The notes under the pieces: generated by a model
Databases searched by the model: none
What the model was told of the DNA's origin: nothing
Seen by the model: only the letters and a program-made list of their open reading frames with translations
Made by a program: the position numbers and the translations under genes
In this document: one piece after another, positions 10,534-21,982 of the stretch
Position numbering within the stretch: position 1 is the first letter of the stretch
How the letters are laid out: the number at the start of each line of letters is the position of its first letter
Assembly: GCA_018287875.1 (NCBI GenBank)
Contig: JAGVVL010000002.1
Coordinates: 5,208,001-5,272,000, forward strand
DNA from: Nigrospora sphaerica
Taxonomy: Eukaryota; Ascomycota; Sordariomycetes; Amphisphaeriales; Apiosporaceae
Reading direction: 5' to 3'
DNA length: 64,000 bases

Positions 10534-13500
10534 TCCACCAAATAACGGCGCCGGGCCAGCAAGAGACACCCAGCCTTGGCGGTATTGTACGTTGGAGCCG
10601 TTCTTCCGGAACAAACAGCCAGGAGGTCTATCGGTGATTCCCAAGAAAGCCAGGTTCATTCACGACTGCAATATGGGAGCAACGGCCCAGTGAAGCATAC
10701 GGGAAAATGGAGGACGAAGCGTGGAGGCTTCCGCCCTCAACGAAAGCCCGGAGGAACCTCCATGTAAACAGACGATGACGTTACGGATGGTGGGGCGACC
10801 GGAGCTGATGCTGTGGGGGTCCGGGTTCAAACGGGCCTCCTCGTCTCGAGCTCATTGCATGTGCTCCCAACGCTTGTTACCGGTAGAAATGTATAGATTC
10901 GTCCCATCTGTTGGCGCACTAAAGCAACATGGATATCGCTATCAGCCCTATGGCCCCCAGAAAGTCCGCTTGGGCTGGTGTCAGCAAGTGTTTCCAGAAT
11001 GCCCAAGTGTACCCATCGGCGGGAGGTACTACCCAATTTGGGACATGCACCCCCTTTTGTTCGTGCCGATCTGGAGAGTTATGCGCCCGCGCTCTCCTCC
11101 GCCCGGCCAGCCTGTCCGCTCCTCTCGTTATTTCGTTTGCGGTTCGCTCCAGCCCGGTGGCTGGGCGTCCAGCCTGAGAGGAATCCTATCGGCGTCGGCG
11201 CTGCCAATGCCAAGCCGGCGCCTCAGGCCAAGACGGACGCCGTGGTAGCGCACATGGTATTTCTTGATCGCCGGTGTTCTGGATGTTGATTGTGTCTGCC
11301 GGGAGGGGAAATGCTTTCGAGTCAGTGGGGAGGGGTGGCCCTCGTATGCATATACATATTGGGCTTGCGGCTTCCTTACGGGAAAATGCTCTTCTTCTTC
11401 GCCGTTGAAACGCCCCTCTCCGTTGAAGCACGTTGAGCAGACGCAGGCCGGGGCCGAGGTGAAGCCCATTGTGAGTATGTCGCCGGGGACGAGGTCGTAG
11501 GAATGGAACTGTGGCAGTCCGGATCGCGTCCCGGCGAGCCCGCGTCTTATACCGGCCGCCCAACATAGGGCTGGAGGTCGCAGAATGCGGACGTAATTAA
11601 GCGGAGCTGTCGAGCAGACGGTCCACGCGTAGGCGATTACCTTCGTAGCGACCGTTGGTGACGAGATCTAGGCTCCTCGAGTCAAGTGGCCCCCAAGGCG
11701 CGCGGCTTGAGGAAGCTCAAGCCTATGCTGGCGTGGTCGAAGTCAAAATCAAGTAACCGGCGTGCTTCGGTGGCCTTTGGAGTCATGGCGCCACCGAGAA
11801 GTTGAGATGAACCAAGGCCCGATGACATTCCTATGGACGCCATCAACCGTCATTCCACATAGCACGCCCGTCCCATCACACTGGACCGGGGTCGAGAATG
11901 CTTGCGTGGGACGGCGCTGTTCTTAAAGATACCCTCCTAACCCCCGTCCCCAAAGGATATAGATTTATTAAATACAACAAACCCTGCCATGGCACCAAAC
12001 GCCGCCATAGCCGCCATAGGACGGCGAGGACGGTTGGGTCTGGTTCACGCAGACGATACCCTTACGGAAGATGCTCGAGGCGGCGCGACCTACTGGTAAG
12101 CTCCAAAATAGGCGCCGTGGACTTTAGGTTGAAGAATGACCATTCCTGCCGTCATGACATTCCCGGCGTGATTGAAACACGCGGCACCGGATCTCTCTTC
12201 GGTTCGGGCCCGTGTTTCGGCGCGAGCCCGCCAAAGCCTTGGAGATTGCGCGTGTTTCTTTGTTGATGAGTAAGTGTCGTTGCTAACTAACCGGGTCCGA
12301 TACTCCAACGCTCTAACGATGTTCCCGAACTTGCCTTGGTGGTCCTGACTCCTTATCTCTGTGCCTTCGAGAAGAGCCTGCTTGCTCACTTGCTTCTCTT
12401 TTGCGGTTGGCGAATTCAGGTCAGGTTCGGTGGACCAATTCGGGACCTCGTGATTTCGAGAAACTCGTAAGGGGTTTCCCGATGCCATGAAGTCCTGCCT
12501 ACAGTGGTCTTCCAATCCAGTGCAAACTTGTCGTATAAGCATTATAGAGATAGTAAAAGAAACGCCCGCCTTGTTTGATAGTTCCCGAAGAAGCTACCCG
12601 TGCTTGGGTGGTCATGTCAAGCAAAAGTGACGCACAAATGGTATGTACTCTTGATCCCCGGCCAGCGAGATTCCGGCTGGCTTGGGTCGACACGCGAACA
12701 GAGAAGTTCCCGTGAGATTCTTTCTAAACCCTTCCAGCCCCGTCACGGTTCATGGAAGCAAGCCTTTCACTTTGAGAACTCATCAACCTCGTGGTTGACA
12801 ATCGTGCGGGAGTGCGTGCTAGCAGGGGGGGGGGCGCAAAGGCAGGAGCTGGCTCTGAACCCGGGCCTGCGACCCTTCGCGCCCTGTCGTCTCTGCCAAA
12901 CCCGGTCGCGCCCCCTCATCTCCAGATCCGGACCGAGGTGGCGTACGCAGTAGAGCAGCAGGCCCGGGGCGCGCGACAGCTGCGCCCCTATGCGATGGGG
13001 CCTCCGCCCCGGCCAAGCGGTGCCGGCTCCGCTGGACCCGCGGGCACTGCGGCCGTCGAGAACACCAGGGCACGGCGATGTTTCACGTCGTCGGCATGGG
13101 GCGGCATGAGCGGCATGGGCTCGTGTCCTATGGAGCGCCGAGCCTCTGGCATGCGGGCCATGGGGGGGTCGAGACCGTGGTGGCCTCGGTTGCCAACGTG
13201 GTTGACGCGGCCGCCGCCCGCGTGAGACAAGCCTACGAATCCTTTTTGTTTGTCGCCTCTGTTTGCGCCGTCTTACTGGCGCGGGTGGTCACTGCCGAGG
13301 GACTATTGCGCTTGGTGAGCTGTTACGTGCATCCAGGGGAGGGCGCGGCCCAGGAACTAGACTACATGTTGGTGCCGGACGTCAGGGGCTGGGCGACTCC
13401 CCAGCCTCCAAACTACGCGTGACAGCCGGAACCCGGAGCCTGAACGGACCGGGACGAGGAAAGTTCGGCCACTCACTCTCCCCGACACACCTCGGTTCCA

Positions 13501-13708
13501 GTAGACATAAGCAGAGACAGCGAATCAAGGAAGGGTATATGAATGCAAATTCATTGCGCACAGTCGCGGCCTGGTAAGAAGCCATGTGCGATGCCAGCAG
13601 TTTGCGGGACTGCCCATTTCTATTTCCACACCATCCCATCTCCCTTATCGCACAGCCGGGTTGGGCTCTGAAAACGTTAGTACAGTCAACTCCAGTGAAT
13701 GCCCATCC
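10534..13708. other. 3.2-kb stretch with no firmly supported gene
   Basis: This lies between the FN3K start and the 3' end of the LSC2 gene. One weak minus-strand candidate (11128-11469) has a TATA-like box and a consensus intron and is listed separately. Overlapping frames at 12791-13422 on both strands are open, one with a hydrophobic segment, but show no family motif and none of the codon bias of the flanking genes. Confidence 0.5.
11128..11469 (-). CDS. Possible small cysteine-containing protein (weak candidate)
   Basis: From the ATG at 11469 the frame is open for 113 codons. The first 30 residues are distinctive (CVCSTCF, then a Glu run). After HFP comes a good donor (GTAAGG) and, downstream, a CCCGGCAG acceptor that would remove about 90 bp in the same phase, leaving a shorter basic protein. 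A TATAAG box sits at 11546-11551, about 80 bp upstream of the ATG. No family is recognised, no signal peptide is seen, and the C-terminal part looks non-coding in base composition. It could be a chance ORF. Confidence 0.2.
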   Translation of the reverse strand: MGFTSAPACVCSTCFNGEGRFNGEEEEHFPVRKPQAQYVYAYEGHPSPLTRKHFPSRQTQSTSRTPAIKKYHVRYHGVRLGLRRRLGIGSADADRIPLRLDAQPPGWSEPQTK

Positions 13709-15299
13709 TTAGATACCCAGTGTAAACTCGACGCCCACTTCCATATCACGAGCTGTTGATAGCGTTAGCATGGTGCCAATTCCTTGGAGGTGGCGGCAAC
13801 TTACCCATCTTGACCACCTTGGAGAGCTGCACGGCGCGCTCGGCGGCGCTCTGGAGGTCGTCGATGGAGAAAATCTTCATGCCCGAGTCGTCGATGAGCT
13901 TGCGGGCCTGCTCGACGTTGGTGCCCTGCAGACGAGCGATGATGGGAATCTTGAGGTTAAGGTCCTTGACCGTGTTGATGAGGCCGGTGGCAATGGCGTC
14001 GCAGCGCACGATGCCGCCGAAGATGTTGACGAAGATGGCCGAGACCTTGGGGTCGCTGGTGATAAGCTCAAAGGCCTCCTTGATGGCGGCGGGGGTCGCA
14101 CCGCCACCGACGTCGAGGAAGTTGGCGGGCTGGCCGCCGTTCAGCTTGATGATGTCCATGGTGGCCATGGCCAGGCCGGCACCGTTGACCAGGCAGCCAA
14201 TGTCACCGTCGAGCTTGATGAAGTTCAGGCCCGACTCGGCGGCGCGGACCTCCTCGGCGTCCTCCTGGGTCGTGTCCCTCCAGGAGAAGACGTCCTTCTG
14301 GCGGTAGTCGGCGTTGTCGTCGAAGCCGAACTTGGCATCCATGCACAGGACCTGGTGGTCCGAGGTCTCGGACAGGGGGTTGATCTCGATCTGGGTGGCG
14401 TCCTTCTCGCGGAAGATCTTGTAGAGCTTCTGGATCGTGTCCTTGGCATCCTCGATGCACTGCTCGCTGAAGCCGAGCTTAACGGCGACGTCGCGGGCCA
14501 TCTCGTCGGTGACACCGGTGTTGATGTCGATGTAGGTGGTGTGGATGGCTTCAGGGTTCTCCTTGGCGACGCCCTCGATGTCCATGCCGCCCTGCGACGA
14601 CGAGACAATGACGGGGCTCTGCGAGGCGCGGTCCATGAGAATGGCGAGGTAGAACTCACGGCGGGCAAACTTGCGCTCGCAGATGTAGACCGAGTTGCAG
14701 AGGCGGCCGGCCGCTCCCGTCTGCTTGGTCATGAGCTTATGGCCAATCATCTGCTCGGCGAACATCCTGGCCTCGGTGGGCGAGAAAATGACGCGAACGC
14801 CGCCCTTCAGGCCGTTGTCGAAGCTGCCCTTGCCTCGACCACCGGCGAGGACCTGGGCCTTGATGACCATGTCGTCATTGCCGATTTCCTTGGCCACCTT
14901 CTCGGCTTCGGCAGCCGATGCGGCGTTGGCGCCCTTGGGGACACCGATGCCATACTGGGGAGGCGAGGGGTTAGGTGTTGCTGGCGCGTCGTGGAGGGGC
15001 GGGGACTCTATATACCTGGCGCAGGAGGTCGGCTGAGCGATATTCGTGGATGCTCAGGTTTCTCCGCTGCTGCTGGGCGAGACCGGGGAATCGGAGGGTC
15101 GACGACGGCTGGGGCTGCGGGGGAGGGGCGCGTAGCATTAGCGACAGCTGTACATCGTACGAGGGGGAGCGGCGTGCTCGGGGTTCGGCGATGCCTACGA
15201 CACGCCTCTACTTTTCCCGCCGGCAGGGGGCTAGACCCGACGTACCTTGACCTGGCGGAGAGCTGAGGCCGCAGCGCGGCTGCGGGCGAGGTTGAACAT
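13709..15299 (-). CDS. LSC2: Succinyl-CoA ligase (ADP/GDP-forming) beta subunit, mitochondrial
   Basis: Exons are 15299-15246, 15114-15016, 14954-13805 and 13752-13709, giving 448 residues; introns are 131, 61 and 52 bp. The product pairs with the alpha subunit in the mitochondrial matrix and converts succinyl-CoA to succinate with nucleotide triphosphate formation in the TCA cycle. Residues 1 to about 35 form an Arg/Ala/Ser-rich presequence ([18 protein letters not shown]). The mature start [20 protein letters not shown] is diagnostic. The ATP-grasp domain has [14 protein letters not shown] and EINPLSE (metal site), and the C-terminal CoA-ligase domain has [15 protein letters not shown] and [12 protein letters not shown]. 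The last exon adds [14 protein letters not shown]. Ignoring the last intron would give a wrong tail ending at 13746. It is divergent from the P450 gene. Confidence 0.97.
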
Positions 15300-16897
15300 G
15301 GCGGCGGGCGAAGGGAGGGCGCGAAGCTGCGGGGGGCTTCGATGGAGATAGAGAGGGGAGGGAAATAGGAGGAGATTGTCGAGAGGGAGGCCCGGTCTAA
15401 GGGGGAGGGCGCGTTGACTTGACGAGACCTGCGTGTCGTCGTGCGAATTGGTGCTTTAGCTCGCTCTGTGAGATACCGGCCAGCAGCTGCGCGCTATCTT
15501 GCAGAGAAAAACGACGGACCCGTGTTTCTGGGGGGGGCCAGCAGCGGGAATTTCCGGTTGGCTGCCACTTGAAAGGCCCCCTAACCGTTCCGTACGCAGC
15601 CGACCAAGGGCCAGTTGCAAAGGCGCACTGTTTCCACTATATCGTGAAGAAGCGACTAAGGGATCAAACTTTGGCCGTTCCACGAGGAGCCACCGCCGAG
15701 CCCAATGGAAAGCTGCTGCACCCATGTACCTTTTGGGGTGCTTCAGACACGATGAACTGCGCCTTCTTGCCGCTCCCTTGATACCTTGTACTACACACTG
15801 GCTCCATTCCACGATCTGATCCAAGTATAGATGTGCATGTTAAGGCTTGACTGAAAAAAAAGTCTTTTTTCTGTGTCTGTAAGCATTCGAACGTACGCCC
15901 ACTGCGTGGGAACGTTATAGGCCAACCATCTTTGAATAGGAAGGTGCACTTGGGTCATCGGCGTCATGAAGTATGGATGGACGTCCATGCACGCGTGGAT
16001 GAAAACAGCGAAAAGTCCATTCTTCTCACCAGCGCGTCCGCCCTTCCCTTACTTCTGGACACCGGACCTGCATCTTCAACGTGCGGAAAGTGTAAAGCAA
16101 CTCGGTAATGAACAACAAGCCGATAACCATTGCATCAGCCTCGGGTCCCTCTCAGAGTTCACTTCGGCCGCAGTGTCGTCTTTCACCTGAACATTTATAC
16201 CTGACCGCCTGATTGATTTGGTATAAGACAGCCACCGGCCGAGGCATTGTCGCATATATAAGGCGCAGTTGCTACAGGGCAATTGCGGATCCGTTTTTGT
16301 ACCACGGGTATCGAGTGCCCGGGGTGTTGGTAATGAACAGTACGTACTTGAAGGATTATACCAGACTCTCACGATGCATCTGGTGGTATAAGCCTTTGCT
16401 ACGCGAACCGCCCAGTTCAATTTCATCGAGATCGGGAATGATGCCATCTCCAAGCCCCTCTAGGCATGGTCCCGGCCACTCAGAAGCGCGTCTCCGAATC
16501 CGCAAAACTAAACCGAAGCCTGGTCGGTTCGTTCCAAGACTCCATGCTTGGCCAAGGCATCCATTGTATTGCCGACAATGCAACGCAAAGACAACCAATC
16601 GGGACCCGGCTGGCCCGACCGACCCCCCCGGCCCTCCTGGCGCTTCCCGCGGACGGCCGAATCCGTCGTTATGACGGAGGTCTTAATTGCTTGACGACAC
16701 CGCGTCTGTTTGACCGTTATATGCCGTCTGTCGCACCTGTCGTCACGGAATACGCCTCCCTCCCAATCTTGTTATCGGTCCGCCCAGTTGCATGGGTGGG
16801 AGCCACTGTCAACGAAGAAAAAAGACATAATCCATCCCGGCCTCATATCCCCTCGCACGACAACCCACCCTAGACACCCGGCGCCCAACATCGCGTC
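15300..16897. other. Divergent intergenic region between LSC2 and the P450 gene
   Basis: These 1.6 kb must hold both promoters. I see no supported ORF, no repeat of note and no clear TATA box on either side. Confidence 0.55.
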
Positions 16898-19184
16898 ATG
16901 CTTCCGCAGCTGTTCAAGTCTGGCCTTTTAGGCCCAGGTTCGCTTTTCTGGGGGCTCTGCGCCCTGCCCGTCATATGGTGGGTTTGGGTCACGGCTCAGA
17001 ATAATGCACGGATCCGCAAGACGGGCGGCGTTCGTGCCGTGAGGCCCTTCAACGGTTCGTCTTGATCCCTCCCGAAGGGCGCTCCGGCCCGGGACTGACA
17101 ATACAAAACCAGCTTTCAAGGTGTTCCACGATTTAGCCCGCGCCCAGTCGGAAGACAAAATGTTCGACTTTTGGACCAAGCTCTGGGATGTCGTAGCCAA
17201 GACGGGCGACTGGACCTTCGAGACGCAACTGACTCCGGTGCATCGTTTTGTCATCACGCGGGACCCCGAAGTTGTCAAGACGATCCTGACGGCCAAATTC
17301 TCCCAGTTCGGAAAAGGCGACGATTTCCACAGGCTCTGGTCGCCCTTCTTGTGCGTGCCCCTGAACTGTCTTGACAGAAACACGGACTAATGCTCCGCCA
17401 GGGGGGACAGCATATTTTCCACAGATGGCCATGTGTGGCATGAGAGCCGATCCCTGGTCCGCCCCATGTTTATCAAGGACAGGGTCAGCGATCTGGCCAT
17501 CTTCGAGCACGGTGCCCGGAATTTCATGGCCCAGCTGCCGGCTTCCGGGCAGACGGTGCAGTTGATGGATCTTCTGTACCGGGCCACTCTCGACATTACG
17601 GTGGAATTCCTGCTTGGCGAGGAGCTGAACAGCCTGCAGAAGTATGAGGCCCCCTTGTTCGCCGTTGCCAGTCGTCCGTTATACCATAACAAAGGCTAAC
17701 AATACCACGCAGTCCGCAGTCGTCGTTTGCCGAAGCCTTCAGCGAGCTGCAACGCATACAGTTCCGCATTGCCACCATAGCGTAGGTCAAGCAGATGCAA
17801 TCGCCTCCCCCGCTCCGTTGCTGACTTGTTTGGCAGCCCGTTCGATAAATTCATGAGCCGTAAAGACTACTACCGCCATATTCAAACTCTCGACGACTTC
17901 ATTGTGCCCTTCATCGAGAAAACTCTTGCCTTGCCGTCCGACGAGGTCGAGAAACTGGGCAAGTCGGATCATGGCTTCACTTTCCTCCATGGACTAGCCA
18001 GTTTGACGCGGGATCCGAAAGTCATCCGCGATCAGCTCGTCGCTATTCTCCTGGCTGGACGCGACACCACCGCGGGCACGTTGTCATGGGCATTTTGTGA
18101 GTATTCGTACCCGTGACGACCTCAGCCCCGAACTTGCCATTTCACCATGCTGATGGCGGTTGTGCAAGATGAGCTTGCGGGATACCCGGAGAAGTGGAAA
18201 CGACTCCGTGATGAAGTCCTCTCAGCGATAGGCCCCAATGAACCGACTTACGAAGATCTCAAAAACAGTAAGAGCCCCAAACCTCCCTTCTCCGGCAACC
18301 ACCCTCTTCCCCTTTAGGTCATTGCGGTTCACTGGTGGACACTGGCGCCGCGATGCCCGCGTCGCTTCCCACCCCGAAGGACGGGCTCGGCGTGCTACCG
18401 AGGACTAAGCCGTGGCTCCGCAGTGAAATACCTTCGCTATGTGCTTCAAGAAACACTGCGACTATATCCTGCCGTGCCATACAATGTCCGCACTGCCCTC
18501 GAAGACACGACGATTCCAGGTGGCCCTGGCAAGCCCGACATCGCCGTCCTGAAAGACGACCCCGTAGCCTACAGCCGTGAGTCACCCTGGGTCTTCTTTG
18601 CTAACCTCTTTAGCACTTGTCTCCTGGTCTGCTGGCCGTCCTACTTGGGATAAGCCGTCCTGGTCAGAGACAAGTACCCGGCTTTCCTTACCACACCGCT
18701 ACCACGGCGATGCTGACTCTGCACTCCAAAGCGTTCACGATGCAGCGGAATCGCGCTCTTTACCCTCCGACTTCCGAGGACTTTGCCGACCCCCTGACCT
18801 TCAGCCCGGAGCGGTGGTACACGTGGCAGCCCAGGTCCTGGGCGTTCGTCCCCTTCAACGGGGGGCCGAGAATCGTGAGAAAAGCCCCCCCGGGCCTCCT
18901 CGCCGCCGCCTGTGGGAAAACGACTAACCGAACAACAGTGCGTCGGGCAGAATTTTGCCATGACCGAGATGGCCTACTTCTGTATGACGACCCAAATCCC
19001 CGCTTCCCGTGCGCACGCGGGCCGCGCAGCTAACGTGAAGGCAGTGGTCCGGATCGTGCAGAGGTACGAGAGGCTCGAGTACCGCGGCGACTGGCACGCG
19101 CAGCTCCATCAGGCCGACATTGTCGGGCGTCCCAAATTCGGCGTTCCGGTCGCCTTCTACGAGAAAGAAGCCGGCTCTTCATAG
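16898..19184 (+). CDS. Cytochrome P450 monooxygenase, CYP52-like (alkane/fatty-acid hydroxylase type)
   Basis: Ten exons: 16898-17054, 17113-17350, 17402-17641, 17713-17781, 17837-18096, 18169-18267, 18424-18576, 18732-18874, 18939-18981 and 19045-19184, giving 513 residues. Residues about 12-32 are an N-terminal membrane anchor (FWGLCALPVIWWVWV), placing it on the ER. The I-helix oxygen-binding motif is AGRDTT (308-313), ExxR is ETLR (364-367), the PERF-region motif is PERW (431-434), and the haem loop is FNGGPRIC with Cys454 as the iron ligand. GDSIFSTDGHVWHESR and LRLYPAVPYNVRTA are close to the CYP52 clan, whose members hydroxylate alkanes and fatty acids at the omega end; the substrate here is inference. 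The last intron (18982-19044, 63 bp) is a multiple of three without a stop, but splicing it restores AYFLVRIVQRYERLEY. The 155-bp intron before exon 8 is the least certain junction. Confidence 0.93.
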
Positions 19185-21948
19185 GGTCACCCCCTGGCCG
19201 CCCGCCTCCTCCTCTCCATTGGGTTTATGCATGGAAGCAAGCTACATGCATACTTTGGTGGCCTCTTTCCATTCATGAGGCTGGTATGGAGCCGGGCGGG
19301 AAACAAAAAAGCAAGGAGCCTACCCGAGCAAAGCCACTGCTACATACTTGACAGAAACCACCCACGGGTCGGAAAAGCACAGTGACGGGCGCTCCCTAGG
19401 GCATTCGCAACGTAGTCGAAATGGGCAATTGAAGAAAAATCGCACCGCGGGCGCCAATTAACACCACCTTGGGAAAACCGATATACTCGTTTGCCCAGGC
19501 CATGCCCCGGCCTCGCCAGGGTAGGCAATCCGGGAGAACCCCCAATTCCCCAGCGGCAAGCCCGAGCTGGCAAACGTGGACCGACGTGTGTCGGCTGCGC
19601 CCTTCTGCTCTGACTGCACTGCGGCCTGAGGGGGCGGGAGACGTTGCGAAGGGCGCCGAGTGGTAGACTGCCCGTCGCTGGCTCTGCAGCACGGGAAAAC
19701 AGACGCGGCACAGACGGACGGAAGGGGGGACCTATAGGTGCAGGGCTCAACCACCTCCGGGCACGACGGCCTCGGTTTGCGGGATTAATTCCAGGCGAGT
19801 GAGGGGAAAGGATATTTTACCGCCCCTCGATGCCAGTTGGCTGAGAGAGACGTGGTGGCAGGCAGGCGGGCGAGGGGTAGGCGGCGGGCATGAGGCAACA
19901 ACCAGCCAGAAAGCGCACGCCCCGTGCCTGGAGGCGAGAGGAAGAGGGAGAGAGGGAGAGACGACGTATCATGTTCTCCTCTCGGCATGTACGTAGGCGA
20001 GCCTCACACCCCTCCCCTGCCCTCCCTCTCTTTCCTTCAATGGCTCAATTCGATTTGGTCCGCATCCGGCTGGACCAGTCTACGGCGAGAGCGCCAGTAG
20101 CCTCATAAGCCAGGCAGGATGCAGCAGGGCCAAAGTCTGCCGTAAGCACCAGTGGTCCTGAGTGGCTGTGGCCTGGGGGTGACGAAAGAACGTCCTTTTG
20201 CCCTTTTCGGCGAGGAGCTAAGTCAGCAACTTTGCGGCTATACATGATCTGATGGAGAGCGTCACGCCCAGGGGCCTTCTCTCAATCTCGCTTGGCACTT
20301 GCACGGGCGGGGCGCATATGCCCTCTTTCTCCTCGGCCAGCTGTTCTTTCTCAACCCACGCCAGGCCCGGTTCCGACCGCGAGCGCACTCTAGTCGGCAC
20401 AGCACAGAGAGAGAGTCGAGCGCCCAGGCTCCTGGGACTGATTGCTTTGGACAGGGATGGGCAGGCACGGCAAGTGGCCCCCCCCCGATCGTCCTTTAGT
20501 CCCTAGGGGGGCCCGGGAAAAAAAGTTAGGGACTTTTGTTTAACCCCTGCCGGGGCCCCGAAACCGGGGTAAGACTCATCCATCCTCTCTCTCTCGCGCT
20601 GAAGGCCAAGGTCCAGACCCAGGCCGTTCTCGTCTACCACGTTCGAGGGGCGCCGACCAACGCAATAAGAACAAGCCCTGGCTTCTGCTTTGAGCCGGCC
20701 AGCCGGTCACGGGCAGCCCGCTAGGAAAGGGGGGAGGGGTGGCCATACAACACCACCCGCCCACGCCAGCGCCGCCGCAGCACTCGCTGCGAGTCTGCTA
20801 GGACCAATTCGCGGGCATTTGGCGGCTCCCGCAGGAGCCCGACGCAAGGGATGACGGGTTGGGGCGTGAGGGAAAGGCCACAGACGGACAGGCTCTCGCC
20901 AGCCCTGAAGTTTGTCGACTTCTCGCTCGCCCTGGTCCCTCCCCCCAATCCCGATCTTAGCGGCCGCCGCCCGCCGCCGCCGCCGTACCGAGCTGCTGGG
21001 AGGGCGTTCTCTCATTCGCGGCCCATGCTCGATGCTGCGGGGGCGATGTCCAATAGAGGACGAGTGGGTGGCCCTGCCTAGGGTTACACAAGAAGGAGAA
21101 AGGGAAACGGCTGGCTGCTGGTCCCTTTCTCGAGGCAGGACGGCGGCAGCGCATCGTGATGCTTGCCCTCGTCCCCGCCATGGAGAATCAGCCGCACAAG
21201 CTAGCGAGAACCCACCGAGATAGGCATTTCAGGGCGGCCAAGTCGAGATCACCCGCACCTCCGGATTTAAGCAGGGGGGAGACGGAGCCGGAAAGCGAGA
21301 AATAAAAGATCCATAACAGAGTGAGGGCGAACCAGTAACCCTCCGCCCCTGCACGTGAGCTTGTATGATAAGAGGAAAGTGTGGGTTAGCTTGAACCCCC
21401 GTCTGTTCATAATCACCGTTTCAAGCCATGCAGATTGCACACACGACACGAGAGCACGGAGATTCGGCTGGGCGCGGCTGGGCGCGGCTCGAATGATGAT
21501 TGATAGATTGGCTCTGGGGGGGGGGTGGGGATGAAGGGTTGCTGGTGTTCATTGCCGCCAGCTGTTGCATGATACGATAACCGTGTTGTAGCAAACGCAT
21601 TGGCAATGATGAAGCATGACGGCACCGACTACGACCTGGCGCGCCCGGTTTTGCCCTTCGTCCGGTTCAGCGACTCTTAGACCCTCAGTTCCCCCCAAAC
21701 GGGCCTCGGGTCCTATAGGTTATAGGTGTGTCGATATATGTATGCAAGCCGGCAGCCGAGTTTCGAGGCGACAGCAACGACAGCCATACACAGCACGGCA
21801 CCGTCGGCGCTCTCTATCGCAACCCCCTTCTGCAGGCCCCGAAAGGGGACAGGTAGGGCAGAAACAGCGCCTTTGGCAGCGAACCAGCCGGCAGGGTCTC
21901 GGCGGGGCCATCGCTACGGTAAGGGTGCGCAGAGGAATACCGAGTAGG

Positions 21949-21982
21949 GAGAGAGGGAGAGAGAGAGAGAGAGAGAGAGAGG
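21949..21982. repeat. (GA)n microsatellite
   Basis: A near-perfect GA dinucleotide run of about 34 bp lies in gene-free DNA. Confidence 0.9.

Noticed and set aside
10820..10850. GGGTTCAAACG resembling a tRNA B box
   Set aside because: No foldable cloverleaf upstream.
12791..13422. Overlapping + strand frames with a hydrophobic segment
   Set aside because: No homology pattern, no coherent exon chain, and both strands are equally open.
13770..15266. 498-codon open frame on the + strand
   Set aside because: It is antisense to LSC2 and arises from the strong G/C third-position bias of that gene; it has no family motif.
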